A stretch of DNA of 64,000 nt from Henriciella litoralis. Its GTDB lineage: Bacteria; Pseudomonadota; Alphaproteobacteria; Caulobacterales; Hyphomonadaceae. Every line of letters begins with the position of its first letter. Within the stretch, counting starts at the first letter, position 1. The DNA is taken from contig NZ_NCSS01000006.1 of NCBI RefSeq assembly GCF_002088935.1, positions 962,407-1,026,406 on the forward strand. Direction: 5' to 3'. The notes under the pieces were generated by a model. The model searched no databases. It was not told the origin of the DNA and worked only from the letters and a program-made list of their open reading frames with translations. The position numbers and the translations under genes were made by a program. Below, one piece after another: positions 25,583 to 33,516 of the stretch.

Positions 25583-26061
25583 CCGTACAAACATCGTCAT
25601 TTCACTGGCCGGGAGACCTCGTCCCCCACAAGCCGCCCATGCTGCTCGTCGATGAGGTGATCGCGCACGCGGCAGACAGGATCGTCACCCGCACCCAGGT
25701 CACAGAAGACAACCCGTTTTTCATGCCGGGTCGCGGCCTGCCGAGTTATGTGACCTTTGAAATCATGGCCCAATCCATATCGGCTCATGATGGCGAGTTG
25801 CGCCGTCAGGAGGGGCTCGGCCCGGCCATCGGGCTGCTTCTGGGCTGCCGCAAGTTTACGGTCACGCGCGATTGGCTGCACGCTGGGGAAAGCCTTGAAA
25901 CCGAGGCTGTGCCATTGCTCCATGATGGCGAACTAAGATCATTCGAATGCGTCGTGCGCACCGCAGCGGGCGTCGAGATCTCTCGCGGCGCCATCAACGT
26001 CTTCCGCCCGTCGGACCCCGACGCCTATTTTGAAGAAATATCCAACCGACATGCCAGCTGA
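25579..26061 (+). CDS. apeP: APE dehydratase subunit ApeP
   Basis: The 160-residue hotdog protein has DLVPHKPPMLLVDEVIAHAA near residues 11-30 and SYVTFEIMAQSISAHDGEL, matching ApeP. ApeP with ApeI dehydrates the 3-hydroxyacyl intermediate; the ApeI part here is the C-terminal domain of the protein at 33513. ATG 25579 overlaps the ketosynthase stop by four bases; the longer open frame only shadows the ketosynthase. A second ApeP-like gene lies at 8871. Confidence 0.85.
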   Translation: MTVQTSSFHWPGDLVPHKPPMLLVDEVIAHAADRIVTRTQVTEDNPFFMPGRGLPSYVTFEIMAQSISAHDGELRRQEGLGPAIGLLLGCRKFTVTRDWLHAGESLETEAVPLLHDGELRSFECVVRTAAGVEISRGAINVFRPSDPDAYFEEISNRHAS

Positions 26062-26794
26062 ACACGTCTCTTCGCCCCGTAGAATTCTTGTCACCGGAGC
26101 CTCCAAAGGCATCGGCCAGGCCATTGCGATTCGTCTTGCCAAACGGGGCTTTGATCTGACGATCCATTATGGACGGGATGAAGCCGGTGCGCAGGAGACA
26201 TTGAAGCAGGTTGAAGCAAATGGCGGCACGGGCCGAATCCTGGGCTTTGATGTGCGCGATGCGGAGACGGCACGCGCAGAGCTCGAAAAGCTCATCGAAA
26301 CTAACGGCCCGTTCTGGGGTGTCGTCGCCAATGCCGGCATCACACGTGACAATGCGTTTCCGGCAATCGAGCAACAGGACTGGCAGGACGTCACCCGCAT
26401 CAGCCTCGACGGTTTCTACAATGTCGTCCATCCGCTGGTGATGCCGATGGTACGGGCGCGCAAGGGCGGCCGCATTGTTGTGATGGCATCGGTGTCCGGC
26501 GTCATCGGCAATCGTGGACAAGTCAATTATTCGGCCGCGAAAGCGGGCCTGATTGGTGCCGCCAAAGCGCTCGCCGTCGAACTTGCCAGCCGGAAAATCA
26601 CGGTAAACGCCATCGCGCCGGGCCTGATCGGGACGGCTATGGCAGATGATGTCCGCCCTGAGGTGATGGCCGCCATCCCGATGAAGCGTGTCGGAGAGGT
26701 TGAGGAAGTTGCCGCACTGGTGGACTTCCTGTTTGGCGACGAAGCAGGCTATATTACGCGACAGGTAATTGGGGTGAATGGGGGATTGGCCTGA
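26051..26794 (+). CDS. apeQ: APE ketoreductase ApeQ (FabG-like)
   Basis: The 247-residue short-chain dehydrogenase has the NADPH motif LVTGASKGIGQAIA, the NAG motif VVANAGIT and the catalytic Ser147, Tyr160 and Lys164 in MASVSG and YSAAKAG. The end TGQVIGV-like segment reads ITRQVIGVNGGLA, as in FabG. It should reduce 3-oxoacyl-ACP to 3-hydroxyacyl-ACP before dehydration. I prefer ATG 26051 (MPAEHVSS), overlapping ApeP by 11 bases; TTG 26030 is possible. It is the only ketoreductase gene in the whole biosynthetic region, so it may serve both halves. Confidence 0.88.
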   Translation: MPAEHVSSPRRILVTGASKGIGQAIAIRLAKRGFDLTIHYGRDEAGAQETLKQVEANGGTGRILGFDVRDAETARAELEKLIETNGPFWGVVANAGITRDNAFPAIEQQDWQDVTRISLDGFYNVVHPLVMPMVRARKGGRIVVMASVSGVIGNRGQVNYSAAKAGLIGAAKALAVELASRKITVNAIAPGLIGTAMADDVRPEVMAAIPMKRVGEVEEVAALVDFLFGDEAGYITRQVIGVNGGLA

Positions 26795-28020
26795 TGCGGC
26801 GTGTCGTTGTCACCGGAATGTCGGCGCTGACCGCGCTCGGCGAAGACTGGAATGAAGTCGGCCCCGCCCTGCACGAAGGTAAGGCGGGCATCCGGTATAT
26901 GCCGGAGTGGGAGTATCTACACGACCTCAATGCGCGCCTTGGCGGACCAATAGACAGTTTCAGTCATGAAAAGGTCTTCCCGCGCCAGAAAGCCCGCTCA
27001 ATGGGCCGGGTCGCGACGATGATGACCTACAACGCCGAAAAGGCGCTGGAACAGGCCGGTCTGACCGATGACCCCGTTCTGAAGAGTGGGCGCACAGGCG
27101 TTGCCGCTGGCTCCTCCTTCGGGTCGACGCCCCCTATCCACTCCTTCGTAAAGTTCATGGAAACAGGCAAATCGAGCGGCCTCAATGCGACGAGCTATGT
27201 CCGCATGATGAGCCACACCGGCCCGGCAAACCTCGCTGTCTTTTTTGGCCTTCAAGGCCGCGTGATTACCACCTCATCGGCCTGCACGTCCGCGTCGCAG
27301 GGCATTGGATACGCCTATGAGACCATCAAGTCAGGCGCTCAGGATGTCATGCTGGCTGGCGGTAGCGATGAGTTCTGCGTATCGATGACGATGGTCTTTG
27401 ATCGCCTCTACGCAACGTCGCAGCACGCTGACGATCCACAAAGCGCCGTTCGTCCCTTCGACGCGACGCGTGATGGCCTGGTGATTGGTGAGGCTTCCGG
27501 CATTCTCATTCTGGAAGACCTCGAGCATGCCCTCGCGAGAGGCGCGACACCGCTCGCCGAAATCGTTGGCTTTGCCACCAATTGCGACGGCGCTCACATC
27601 TCACAGCCAAACCGGAAGACCCAGGAATTCGTGATGCGCGAGGCGCTGAACCAGTCCGGGATGGCGGCCAGCGATCTGTCATTCGTGTCGGGACATGGCA
27701 CCGGCACGGTCACCGGCGATATTGAAGAAAGCCACGCAACGTTCGCCGTTTACGGCGACAAGGTGCCGTTCCACACGCTGAAGGGCAATTTCGGCCATAC
27801 GCTCGGCGCCTGTGCAGCGGTTGAAGCCTGGCTCGGCATCGAGATGATGAAAGCTGGCCGGATATCGCCGATTGCGAACCTCAAATCCGTCGATCCGAAA
27901 TGCGCAGAGCTTGATTACGTCGCGGGTGAAAGCCGCGCTGTATCTTCGAATGCCTTTGCCTCGAGCAATTTCGCTTTTGGAGGGATCAACACCTCCCTCG
28001 TCTTCAGCAATTACGCTTAG
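26794..28020 (+). CDS. apeR: APE ketosynthase ApeR
   Basis: The 408-residue KAS II-type enzyme has Cys164 in TSSACTSASQGIGYA, His301 in VSGHGTGTVTGDIEE and His335 in KGNFGHTLGACAAVE. Together with GEASGILILED and FGGINTSLVF these complete the condensing-enzyme set. ApeR is the second full ketosynthase of APE clusters, proposed to prime or assist chain extension. Its ATG overlaps the ApeQ stop by one base. The MipA/OmpV gene follows after 22 bases, probably in the same transcript. Confidence 0.87.
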   Translation: MRRVVVTGMSALTALGEDWNEVGPALHEGKAGIRYMPEWEYLHDLNARLGGPIDSFSHEKVFPRQKARSMGRVATMMTYNAEKALEQAGLTDDPVLKSGRTGVAAGSSFGSTPPIHSFVKFMETGKSSGLNATSYVRMMSHTGPANLAVFFGLQGRVITTSSACTSASQGIGYAYETIKSGAQDVMLAGGSDEFCVSMTMVFDRLYATSQHADDPQSAVRPFDATRDGLVIGEASGILILEDLEHALARGATPLAEIVGFATNCDGAHISQPNRKTQEFVMREALNQSGMAASDLSFVSGHGTGTVTGDIEESHATFAVYGDKVPFHTLKGNFGHTLGACAAVEAWLGIEMMKAGRISPIANLKSVDPKCAELDYVAGESRAVSSNAFASSNFAFGGINTSLVFSNYA

Positions 28021-28042
28021 TCTCGCCCGCTCAGGAACCTCC

Positions 28043-28930
28043 ATGAAACGTTTTGCAAGACAGGCCGCGCTGGCGGCCACTCTCCTCGCCCTCTCAGTGC
28101 CGATGGCCGCTGCGCAGGAGACCCGTGAGCGGGATGCCAACGCGCCTGACGAGCCGCTTTGGGAGGTTCGGCTTGGCGGATCAGGCCTCTACGGCCCCGA
28201 TTATCCAGGCGCCTCAGACAAGTCCACACAAGGCGTGTTCGCCCCTCTTTTCATCTATCGGGGGGACCGGATCAGATTTGGTGAATATGGCGTCGCGCGG
28301 GCCATTGCGGCCGAGAACAAGACGTTCGAACTCGATGTCTCGCTTGACGCGGCCTATTCGGCCAATTCCGACGATGACGGCCTGCGCGCTGGCATGCCGG
28401 ATCTCGACTATCTGTTCCAGGCAGGCCCTCAGGGCATTATCCACCTCTCCGACACCGGCTGGACGCCGGAAGGCCGAAAGGAATGGCGCATTCACGTGCC
28501 CGTCCGCGCCGTTGCGAGCACGGATTTCTCATCGATCGACCATGTCGGCTATATCGCGGAGCCGCAGCTCGTCTATCAGCGCAAATATGGCGGCGAACTT
28601 CGCTCGGGCTGGTCGATTACGCTGTTCTCGACTTTCGCAGATGAAGGGCTAGCCGATTACTGGTATGAAGTGCCGGCGCAATTCGCGACGCCGGACCGGG
28701 CGCGATACGATGCCAAGAGCGGATATATTTCGACTGGGGTCAGAGCGTCGTGGACACGTGAACTGAGCGACCGATTTCAGCTCTTCCTGACCTATCAGGG
28801 CCGCAACTTTTCTGGCGCATCGAATGAAAATAGCCCGCTTCTGCAGGAAGATTTCACACACGCCGTCAGCGTATCTTTTGTCTGGAAGGCATTTCAGAGC
28901 CGCCAGCGAGCAAAGAACGACGACATGTAG
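28043..28930 (+). CDS. MipA/OmpV family outer-membrane protein
   Basis: The 295-residue protein has a signal peptide ending MAAAQ and then the MipA/OmpV-like opening WEVRLGGSGLYGPDYPGASD, followed by alternating amphipathic strands and a final VSVSFVWKAF-type strand, consistent with an outer-membrane beta-barrel or scaffold. Start is ATG 28043; the frame upstream lies inside ApeR. MipA scaffolds murein enzymes in E. coli, but most members have no known job. Its location at the end of the APE operon suggests a link with product placement in the outer membrane; this is inference. Confidence 0.8.
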   Translation: MKRFARQAALAATLLALSVPMAAAQETRERDANAPDEPLWEVRLGGSGLYGPDYPGASDKSTQGVFAPLFIYRGDRIRFGEYGVARAIAAENKTFELDVSLDAAYSANSDDDGLRAGMPDLDYLFQAGPQGIIHLSDTGWTPEGRKEWRIHVPVRAVASTDFSSIDHVGYIAEPQLVYQRKYGGELRSGWSITLFSTFADEGLADYWYEVPAQFATPDRARYDAKSGYISTGVRASWTRELSDRFQLFLTYQGRNFSGASNENSPLLQEDFTHAVSVSFVWKAFQSRQRAKNDDM

Positions 28931-28975
28931 GCTGCCGAAGATTGCCGCTGGCGGTCTAGGTGTCTGAAAATCGAT

Positions 28976-29395
28976 CTACTTCACGATTTCCGCTTCGAGA
29001 TAGACGCGCGAATTGGTCCAGCCCGTAATGCACTGAAACTCTGTCGTGCTGGAAAACGGCGTCCCGGTTGCCATGGACTTGATGCCCTGAACCGATGTGG
29101 CGCCTTTGGACTCAGCCTGCTCTTTCAAGGCAATCAAACCGGACAGAAGCGCCCATTCGCAGGCTTCGCGGTCGCTCTTGCCAATGCCGTTCGTCGCTTT
29201 GCGGGTCGAGGTTGACTGGACGCGTTGCCCGCTGACCTGATCTCCCCAGACAAATTTAAATCCGCCGAGACGGTCCTGAAAATTCTGTGACGTCATCGCA
29301 TCCTGGATGGACCAGGTCTGAATGTCTTTGTCAGCATGTGCGACGGGTGCCAGACCGGCAAGCGCAGCTGCGAAAGCAAATACCTTAAGTTTCAT
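28976..29395 (-). CDS. Secreted hypothetical protein
   Basis: The 139-residue product has a clear signal peptide (MKLKVFAFAAALAGLAPVAH, cleaved at AHA-DKD). The mature part holds GKSDREACEWALLSGLIAL and ESKGATSVQGIKSMATGTPF, faintly like periplasmic YbjQ/RcsF-type folds where a G-A-x-x-V-x-G-I-x-S pattern recurs, but I cannot assign a family. Two Cys residues might form a disulfide in the periplasm. ATG 29395 has an AGGGGA site. It is convergent to the MipA gene and divergent from the glycosyltransferase, so it interrupts the biosynthetic region without a clear role. Confidence 0.7.
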   Translation of the reverse strand: MKLKVFAFAAALAGLAPVAHADKDIQTWSIQDAMTSQNFQDRLGGFKFVWGDQVSGQRVQSTSTRKATNGIGKSDREACEWALLSGLIALKEQAESKGATSVQGIKSMATGTPFSSTTEFQCITGWTNSRVYLEAEIVK

Positions 29396-29564
29396 GTTTC
29401 CCCTCATTCGTGATGTTACGCAGGTTCGCAAAGCTAGCGAGGTGGATTTCTGATATCAATTCCCGCGTGAAGAAAAACTATCCACGTGTCCCCCCATCCG
29501 CATTCGGAATGCTCTTGCGGAATGTGACGAAGCTGTTTGAAAACATCAGCCGGAGGAGCCGTCG

Positions 29565-30350
29565 ATGGGATTGCACACACAGGCGCTAAAAACGGGCGTC
29601 ATTATTCCGACCTATAGGCACGTGTCGAGACTGGCGGGTATTCTGGATCTTGTCGTCGAAGCCGGCCTGCCGGTTCTCGTCATTGATGACGGAAATGCGC
29701 CAGACGACCGAAACGCTATAATTGCAGCGTGCACGGGCCGCGCGGGTGTCCAATGCCTTCATCGCAACGAGAACGGCGGAAAGGGAAGCGCTGTCAAAGA
29801 CGGACTGCTGGCCGCGCTCGCAAAAGGCTGGACCCATGCCATCCAGCTGGACGCAGATGGCCAGCATGACACGTCCCGTCTGGGCGATCTGGTTTCTCTG
29901 GCAGAAACGCATCCCAATCATGTGATCTGCGCTGTCCCAGTCTATGATGAGACGATCCCGAAGGCGCGGAAAATTGGCCGGGAGATCACTCACTTCTGGG
30001 TGCGCGTCGAAACTCTGAGCAATGAGATCAGCGACTCGATGTGCGGGCTGCGTGTCTATCCGCTGGAAGAAACCTGCCATGTTGTGCGCCGCGAATTTAT
30101 CGGCGCCCGCATGGATTTCGATACCGAGATTCTGGTGCAGCTGAACTGGCGCGGTTTACGGATCATCGAACTGCCGGTCCGCGTTACCTACCCAGAAGAA
30201 AACATATCGAATTTCCGGATGTTACAGGACAATATCCGAATCTCTCTCATGCACACGAGGCTGTCAGTTCAGGCGCCGTTTCGCGTACCGATACGCATGT
30301 TGCGCCGACGGTTCATCAAACGCTATCAACGCGCTGAACCGGCAGGATAA
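29565..30350 (+). CDS. Family 2 glycosyltransferase of the APE cluster
   Basis: The 261-residue enzyme has the GT2 opening VIIPTYRHVSRLAGILDLVV, the NGGKGSAVKDGLLAALAKGW segment, the DXD motif in QLDADGQHD and the later EILVQLNWRGLRIIELPV. The group is DPM1/DPG synthase-like and can transfer a sugar to a lipid or acyl carrier. APE clusters of enterobacteria carry a GT2 domain fused to an acyltransferase (ApeJ); this protein corresponds to the GT part alone. GGAGGA precedes the ATG. Its 3' end overlaps the convergent phosphopantetheinyl transferase gene by 35 bases. Confidence 0.83.
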   Translation: MGLHTQALKTGVIIPTYRHVSRLAGILDLVVEAGLPVLVIDDGNAPDDRNAIIAACTGRAGVQCLHRNENGGKGSAVKDGLLAALAKGWTHAIQLDADGQHDTSRLGDLVSLAETHPNHVICAVPVYDETIPKARKIGREITHFWVRVETLSNEISDSMCGLRVYPLEETCHVVRREFIGARMDFDTEILVQLNWRGLRIIELPVRVTYPEENISNFRMLQDNIRISLMHTRLSVQAPFRVPIRMLRRRFIKRYQRAEPAG

Positions 30351-30924
30351 GAGGCGCCGCAAAGGCAGCGTTGCGTGCGTAAACACATAGGGTGAACCCT
30401 TCGGGAAGCCGGGCAAAACTGGCGAACCCATCGGTCTTCGCATTTAGCAGAGTAAGCCCCTCTTCCGGCTCCCTCGCCACATGTTCAATCATATCTACAG
30501 GCGGCACCCTACCCTCAGCTTTGTAGAAGGCTTCGAGAAACGTCCAACATCGCGCGCCGGTATCTGCATCAATTTGGCCGCTGATTAGGTCTGGTGCGTA
30601 TCGGCTGACAATGCCGGACCAGTCGCGCCGAGGGTCTTCCAGCTCGACATCGATGCCAAGGCGAAAGTCGCCTTTGCCAAGCGCGGCAGCCGCATATCCC
30701 CGGCTATGTGTCCGCGAAAGCCGACCCTCATCCCCGTCCGTGGTGAAACCTGGCACGGAGCGCCCTAACGCCTCCGCGCGGTCCGCCAATTTCGACTGCA
30801 GCGCCCGGGGCCAACGCCGGCGCACGGGTTCAACTCGGCAGATCCCCACAATAATCGTCGCAGAAGGCGGGTCTGGCCTTTCATTTTGTACGTGAGAACA
30901 GGGATTGAGAGTTGATTTATGCAT
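30316..30924 (-). CDS. 4'-phosphopantetheinyl transferase
   Basis: The 202-residue protein has the Sfp-superfamily motifs LGIDVELEDPRRDW and WTFLEAFYKAEGRV, which bind magnesium and CoA, and an upstream THSRGYAAAALG equivalent of the first conserved block. It transfers phosphopantetheine from CoA to the Ser of carrier proteins, and should activate the ACPs of this cluster at 15309, 32436 and 32702. I start at ATG 30924; the frame runs open further into the opposite promoter region. It is divergent from the ApeC gene with only 46 bases between them. Confidence 0.85.
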   Translation of the reverse strand: MHKSTLNPCSHVQNERPDPPSATIIVGICRVEPVRRRWPRALQSKLADRAEALGRSVPGFTTDGDEGRLSRTHSRGYAAAALGKGDFRLGIDVELEDPRRDWSGIVSRYAPDLISGQIDADTGARCWTFLEAFYKAEGRVPPVDMIEHVAREPEEGLTLLNAKTDGFASFARLPEGFTLCVYARNAAFAAPLILPVQRVDSV

Positions 30925-30970
30925 TTGGGTAAGATGAAGTTGTTCCGAGAGGGCACGACAGGGGTTTATT

Positions 30971-31627
30971 GTGTTGAGTATGGCGGATCTGCACAAGCAG
31001 GTCTTCATTCGTCACTATGCGGGCATTCTGCAATCGGATGGAGGTGCGCAGCTTTTCGGGCGGGCGCTGGCCTTCAGCGATCTGCCGCGCAGGGAAACTC
31101 GCCGACTTTCAGTTTTCGAGAAAAGCGTGATCGCCTGCATACTCGGCCTCGGGAACGACGCATCAGACGCGGCGATTGTTATGGGCTCGCAGTATGGAAC
31201 GCTGGCAACGAACACGCTCGACATGCTGAAGGGACTGCTGTCAGATATCCCTGTATCGCCAACAAAGTTCTCCCTTTCCGTGCATAATGCCTCGGTTGGG
31301 CTGGCCACACAGCTCTCTGGCAACCGTATGGGCTACACCGCCGTAGCCGCAGGCGCCGCGTCCCTCGACGCCGCGATCACCGAGTCTCTCGCCCGGCTTG
31401 CAGACGGGGCAGAAAAGATCGTGCTGTCCTATTCCGACAGCCGCCTGACGCATGAGTACGAGCCGTTCAACACATTGGCATGCGATATACATTTCGCCTG
31501 CTGCCTTGAGCGGGGGCCGTCGGCCGAGGGCGTGCCGCTTGCTCAACTGATCTCAAATGATGGCCCAATACGAGGCCAGGATTTTCTTGACCGTGTCCAT
31601 CTGTCACTGGAAGGGGCGCGTGCATGA
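30971..31627 (+). CDS. apeC: APE chain-length factor ApeC (ketosynthase-like)
   Basis: This 218-residue protein is about half the size of a ketosynthase and matches the chain-length-factor-like ApeC group. Its core VSPTKFSLSVHNASVGLATQ near residues 95-115 and GAASLDAAITESLARL are characteristic. It has no Cys in the nucleophile place. ApeC dimerises with ApeO and limits chain length. GTG 30971 lies seven bases after an AGGGG site; ATG 30980 is the alternative. It starts the second APE operon ApeC-D-E-F-G-HI, followed by the ammonia-lyase. Confidence 0.8.
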   Translation: MLSMADLHKQVFIRHYAGILQSDGGAQLFGRALAFSDLPRRETRRLSVFEKSVIACILGLGNDASDAAIVMGSQYGTLATNTLDMLKGLLSDIPVSPTKFSLSVHNASVGLATQLSGNRMGYTAVAAGAASLDAAITESLARLADGAEKIVLSYSDSRLTHEYEPFNTLACDIHFACCLERGPSAEGVPLAQLISNDGPIRGQDFLDRVHLSLEGARA

Positions 31628-32439
31628 ACAAGCAGGCAGCCACGGATGCCCCGCGAATCATAGAAGGCGGACGCTGGACGTTTTCGCGCGCCTGGCGTCT
31701 TGTCGCGACGGGCATTTCCTTCAGCTTGTTTGGACTTGGCGGCCTGATCATGGCGCTGATCTGGTTTCCGCTGATCAACCTTTTCATTCGCGACAAGCAA
31801 AAGCGCGCCAGGTTCGCGCGGGCCTCCGTTCACCGCATCTGGCGCATCTATATCGAGATCATGCGCGGGCTCGGCGTTCTGACCTATGAGTTCGAGGGCG
31901 CCGAAAAACTGCGCGCCTGCCGCGGCACAGTCGTGGTGGCGAATCACCCTTCGCTGATCGACGTCGTCTTTCTCATGGGATTCATGCAGCACACGCGCGC
32001 TGTCGTGAAAGAAGGCGTCTGGAATAATTTCTTCATGTCGGGCGTGGTGCGCGCCTGTAACTATATCCCGAACCTCGGAGATCCTGAACGGCTTATCGAA
32101 GACTGCTCAGATGCGCTGCGGGATGGGGCAAATCTCTGCATTTTTCCGGAAGGGTCACGCACCCCCATCGAGAAGCGGGCAAAATACCAGCGGGGATTTG
32201 CCCACGTGGCGCTCCAGGCCGATGCGCCTGTATTGCTGGTTGCAATTGAGGTCACCCCCCCGACGTTACGCAAGAATGAGCCCTGGTATTCCATACCGGT
32301 CAAAAAACCACACTGGAGAATAAGGGTGATCGACACGATTGAAACGGCGGGAGAGCATCGCTACAAGCGCTCGGTACTGGGGGTCCGTGCTCTGACGCAA
32401 AACGTGCAGAAACGGATTGAGGAGGAGCTGAAATTTTGA
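31624..32439 (+). CDS. apeD: PlsC-like acyltransferase ApeD
   Basis: The 271-residue membrane-associated acyltransferase has a hydrophobic N-terminal part (about residues 30-56), then the catalytic H-x4-D motif in VVANHPSLIDVV (His108, Asp113) and IFPEGSRTP (Glu176), as in 1-acylglycerol-3-phosphate acyltransferases. In APE clusters it is proposed to transfer acyl chains onto or off a lipid anchor. It overlaps ApeC and the first ACP by four bases each. Confidence 0.87.
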   Translation: MNKQAATDAPRIIEGGRWTFSRAWRLVATGISFSLFGLGGLIMALIWFPLINLFIRDKQKRARFARASVHRIWRIYIEIMRGLGVLTYEFEGAEKLRACRGTVVVANHPSLIDVVFLMGFMQHTRAVVKEGVWNNFFMSGVVRACNYIPNLGDPERLIEDCSDALRDGANLCIFPEGSRTPIEKRAKYQRGFAHVALQADAPVLLVAIEVTPPTLRKNEPWYSIPVKKPHWRIRVIDTIETAGEHRYKRSVLGVRALTQNVQKRIEEELKF

Positions 32440-32702
32440 CCGATCTTGAACAAGAACTCAGAGCACTGATCGTGGACGTTCTCAACCTTGAGGATGTATC
32501 GCCAGAGGACATCGATCCGGAGGAAGACCTGTTTTCCGATGATGGTCTTGCGCTCGATTCAATCGATGCGCTGGAAATTGGTGTCGCGATCCAGAAGAAG
32601 TATGGCGTCAAACCGGACTCCAAGGATGACAAGCTTGCTGAGCACTTCAAGAATATCCGCTCGATTGCAAAGCTGGTCGAGGCCCGCCGGGAGGAAGCGT
32701 AA
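32436..32702 (+). CDS. apeE: Acyl carrier protein ApeE
   Basis: The 88-residue ACP carries its modifiable Ser42 in GLALDSIDALEIGVAI. It is acidic and follows the usual four-helix layout. Two ACPs in tandem are the hallmark of APE loci: one serves loading, the other extension. TTG 32436 overlaps the acyltransferase stop by four bases, and its own stop shares a base with the next ATG. Confidence 0.92.
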   Translation: MTDLEQELRALIVDVLNLEDVSPEDIDPEEDLFSDDGLALDSIDALEIGVAIQKKYGVKPDSKDDKLAEHFKNIRSIAKLVEARREEA

Positions 32703-32950
32703 TGACCACGACTCGCGATGAAGCTTACAAGATGATCAAGTCCGATCTGATCGAGATTTTCGAGATCGATGAGGCAGATATCAAGCCGGACGCAACGCTC
32801 ATGGACGATCTTGGCCTGGATAGCATTGACGGCGTCGACATGATGGTCCGCATGCAGGAACGCACCGGCAAGAAAGTGACCCCGGACCAGTTCGAGAATG
32901 TCCGCACGATCAACGATCTGGTAGATCTCGTCCAGACCCTGAACAGCTGA
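32702..32950 (+). CDS. apeF: Acyl carrier protein ApeF
   Basis: The 82-residue ACP has Ser41 in DLGLDSIDGVDMMVRM as phosphopantetheine site. It is closer than ApeE to standard fatty-acid ACPs in its D-L-G-L-D-S-I pattern. It overlaps ApeE by one base. The tandem pair is followed by the ApeG membrane protein after 14 bases. Confidence 0.92.
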   Translation: MTTTRDEAYKMIKSDLIEIFEIDEADIKPDATLMDDLGLDSIDGVDMMVRMQERTGKKVTPDQFENVRTINDLVDLVQTLNS

Positions 32951-32964
32951 TGTCGAATTAGGAC

Positions 32965-33516
32965 ATGAACCAGAAACTGGTGAACGTGGTCGCAGGCGCT
33001 CTTGCCGTCACTTATCCGCTTCTGGCTCTGGTCCTTGTGAAGTTCTTCAGTCCCTACTGGATTATCGCAATGCTGGTTCTTGTCCTGTTGATACGATTGA
33101 CGACCGGACTGAAATCGACGCCGCTATCGTTGATTTTCGCTGCCGCAACTGCCGTGGCCCTGATCGCAGTCACCAGCCTCTTCGCCCCTGATCTCGCCAT
33201 GCGTCTGTACCCGGTCTTCATGACCGCAACGATCCTGGCCGTGTTTGCCGCCAGCCTGTTCAAGCCACCCTCCATGATTGAACGATTTGCCCGCATTATG
33301 GAGCCTGATCTGCCCGAAGAAGGCGTTCGGTACACCTACCGCGTGACGCAAATCTGGTGCGTCTTCTTTGTCCTCAATATCGCAATTGCGCTCTGGACCG
33401 TGTTCTATGCCTCGCTGGAAACCTGGGCGCTCTACAATGGTTTTATCAGCTATGTGCTGATGGGCATGCTGCTGGGTGGGGAATTCCTGTTCCGCAAACA
33501 GGTGCGCAAGGCGTGA
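32965..33516 (+). CDS. apeG: APE-cluster membrane protein ApeG (COG4648-like)
   Basis: The 183-residue integral membrane protein has about five hydrophobic segments (starting VNVVAGALAVTYPLLALVLV). The conserved polar block IERFARIMEPDLPEEGVRYT and the following YRVTQIWCVFFVLN match a COG4648-type protein that is always next to the ACPs in APE loci. Its job is unknown; it may anchor the assembly line at the membrane. The GTG start of the AMP ligase overlaps its stop. Confidence 0.83.
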   Translation: MNQKLVNVVAGALAVTYPLLALVLVKFFSPYWIIAMLVLVLLIRLTTGLKSTPLSLIFAAATAVALIAVTSLFAPDLAMRLYPVFMTATILAVFAASLFKPPSMIERFARIMEPDLPEEGVRYTYRVTQIWCVFFVLNIAIALWTVFYASLETWALYNGFISYVLMGMLLGGEFLFRKQVRKA

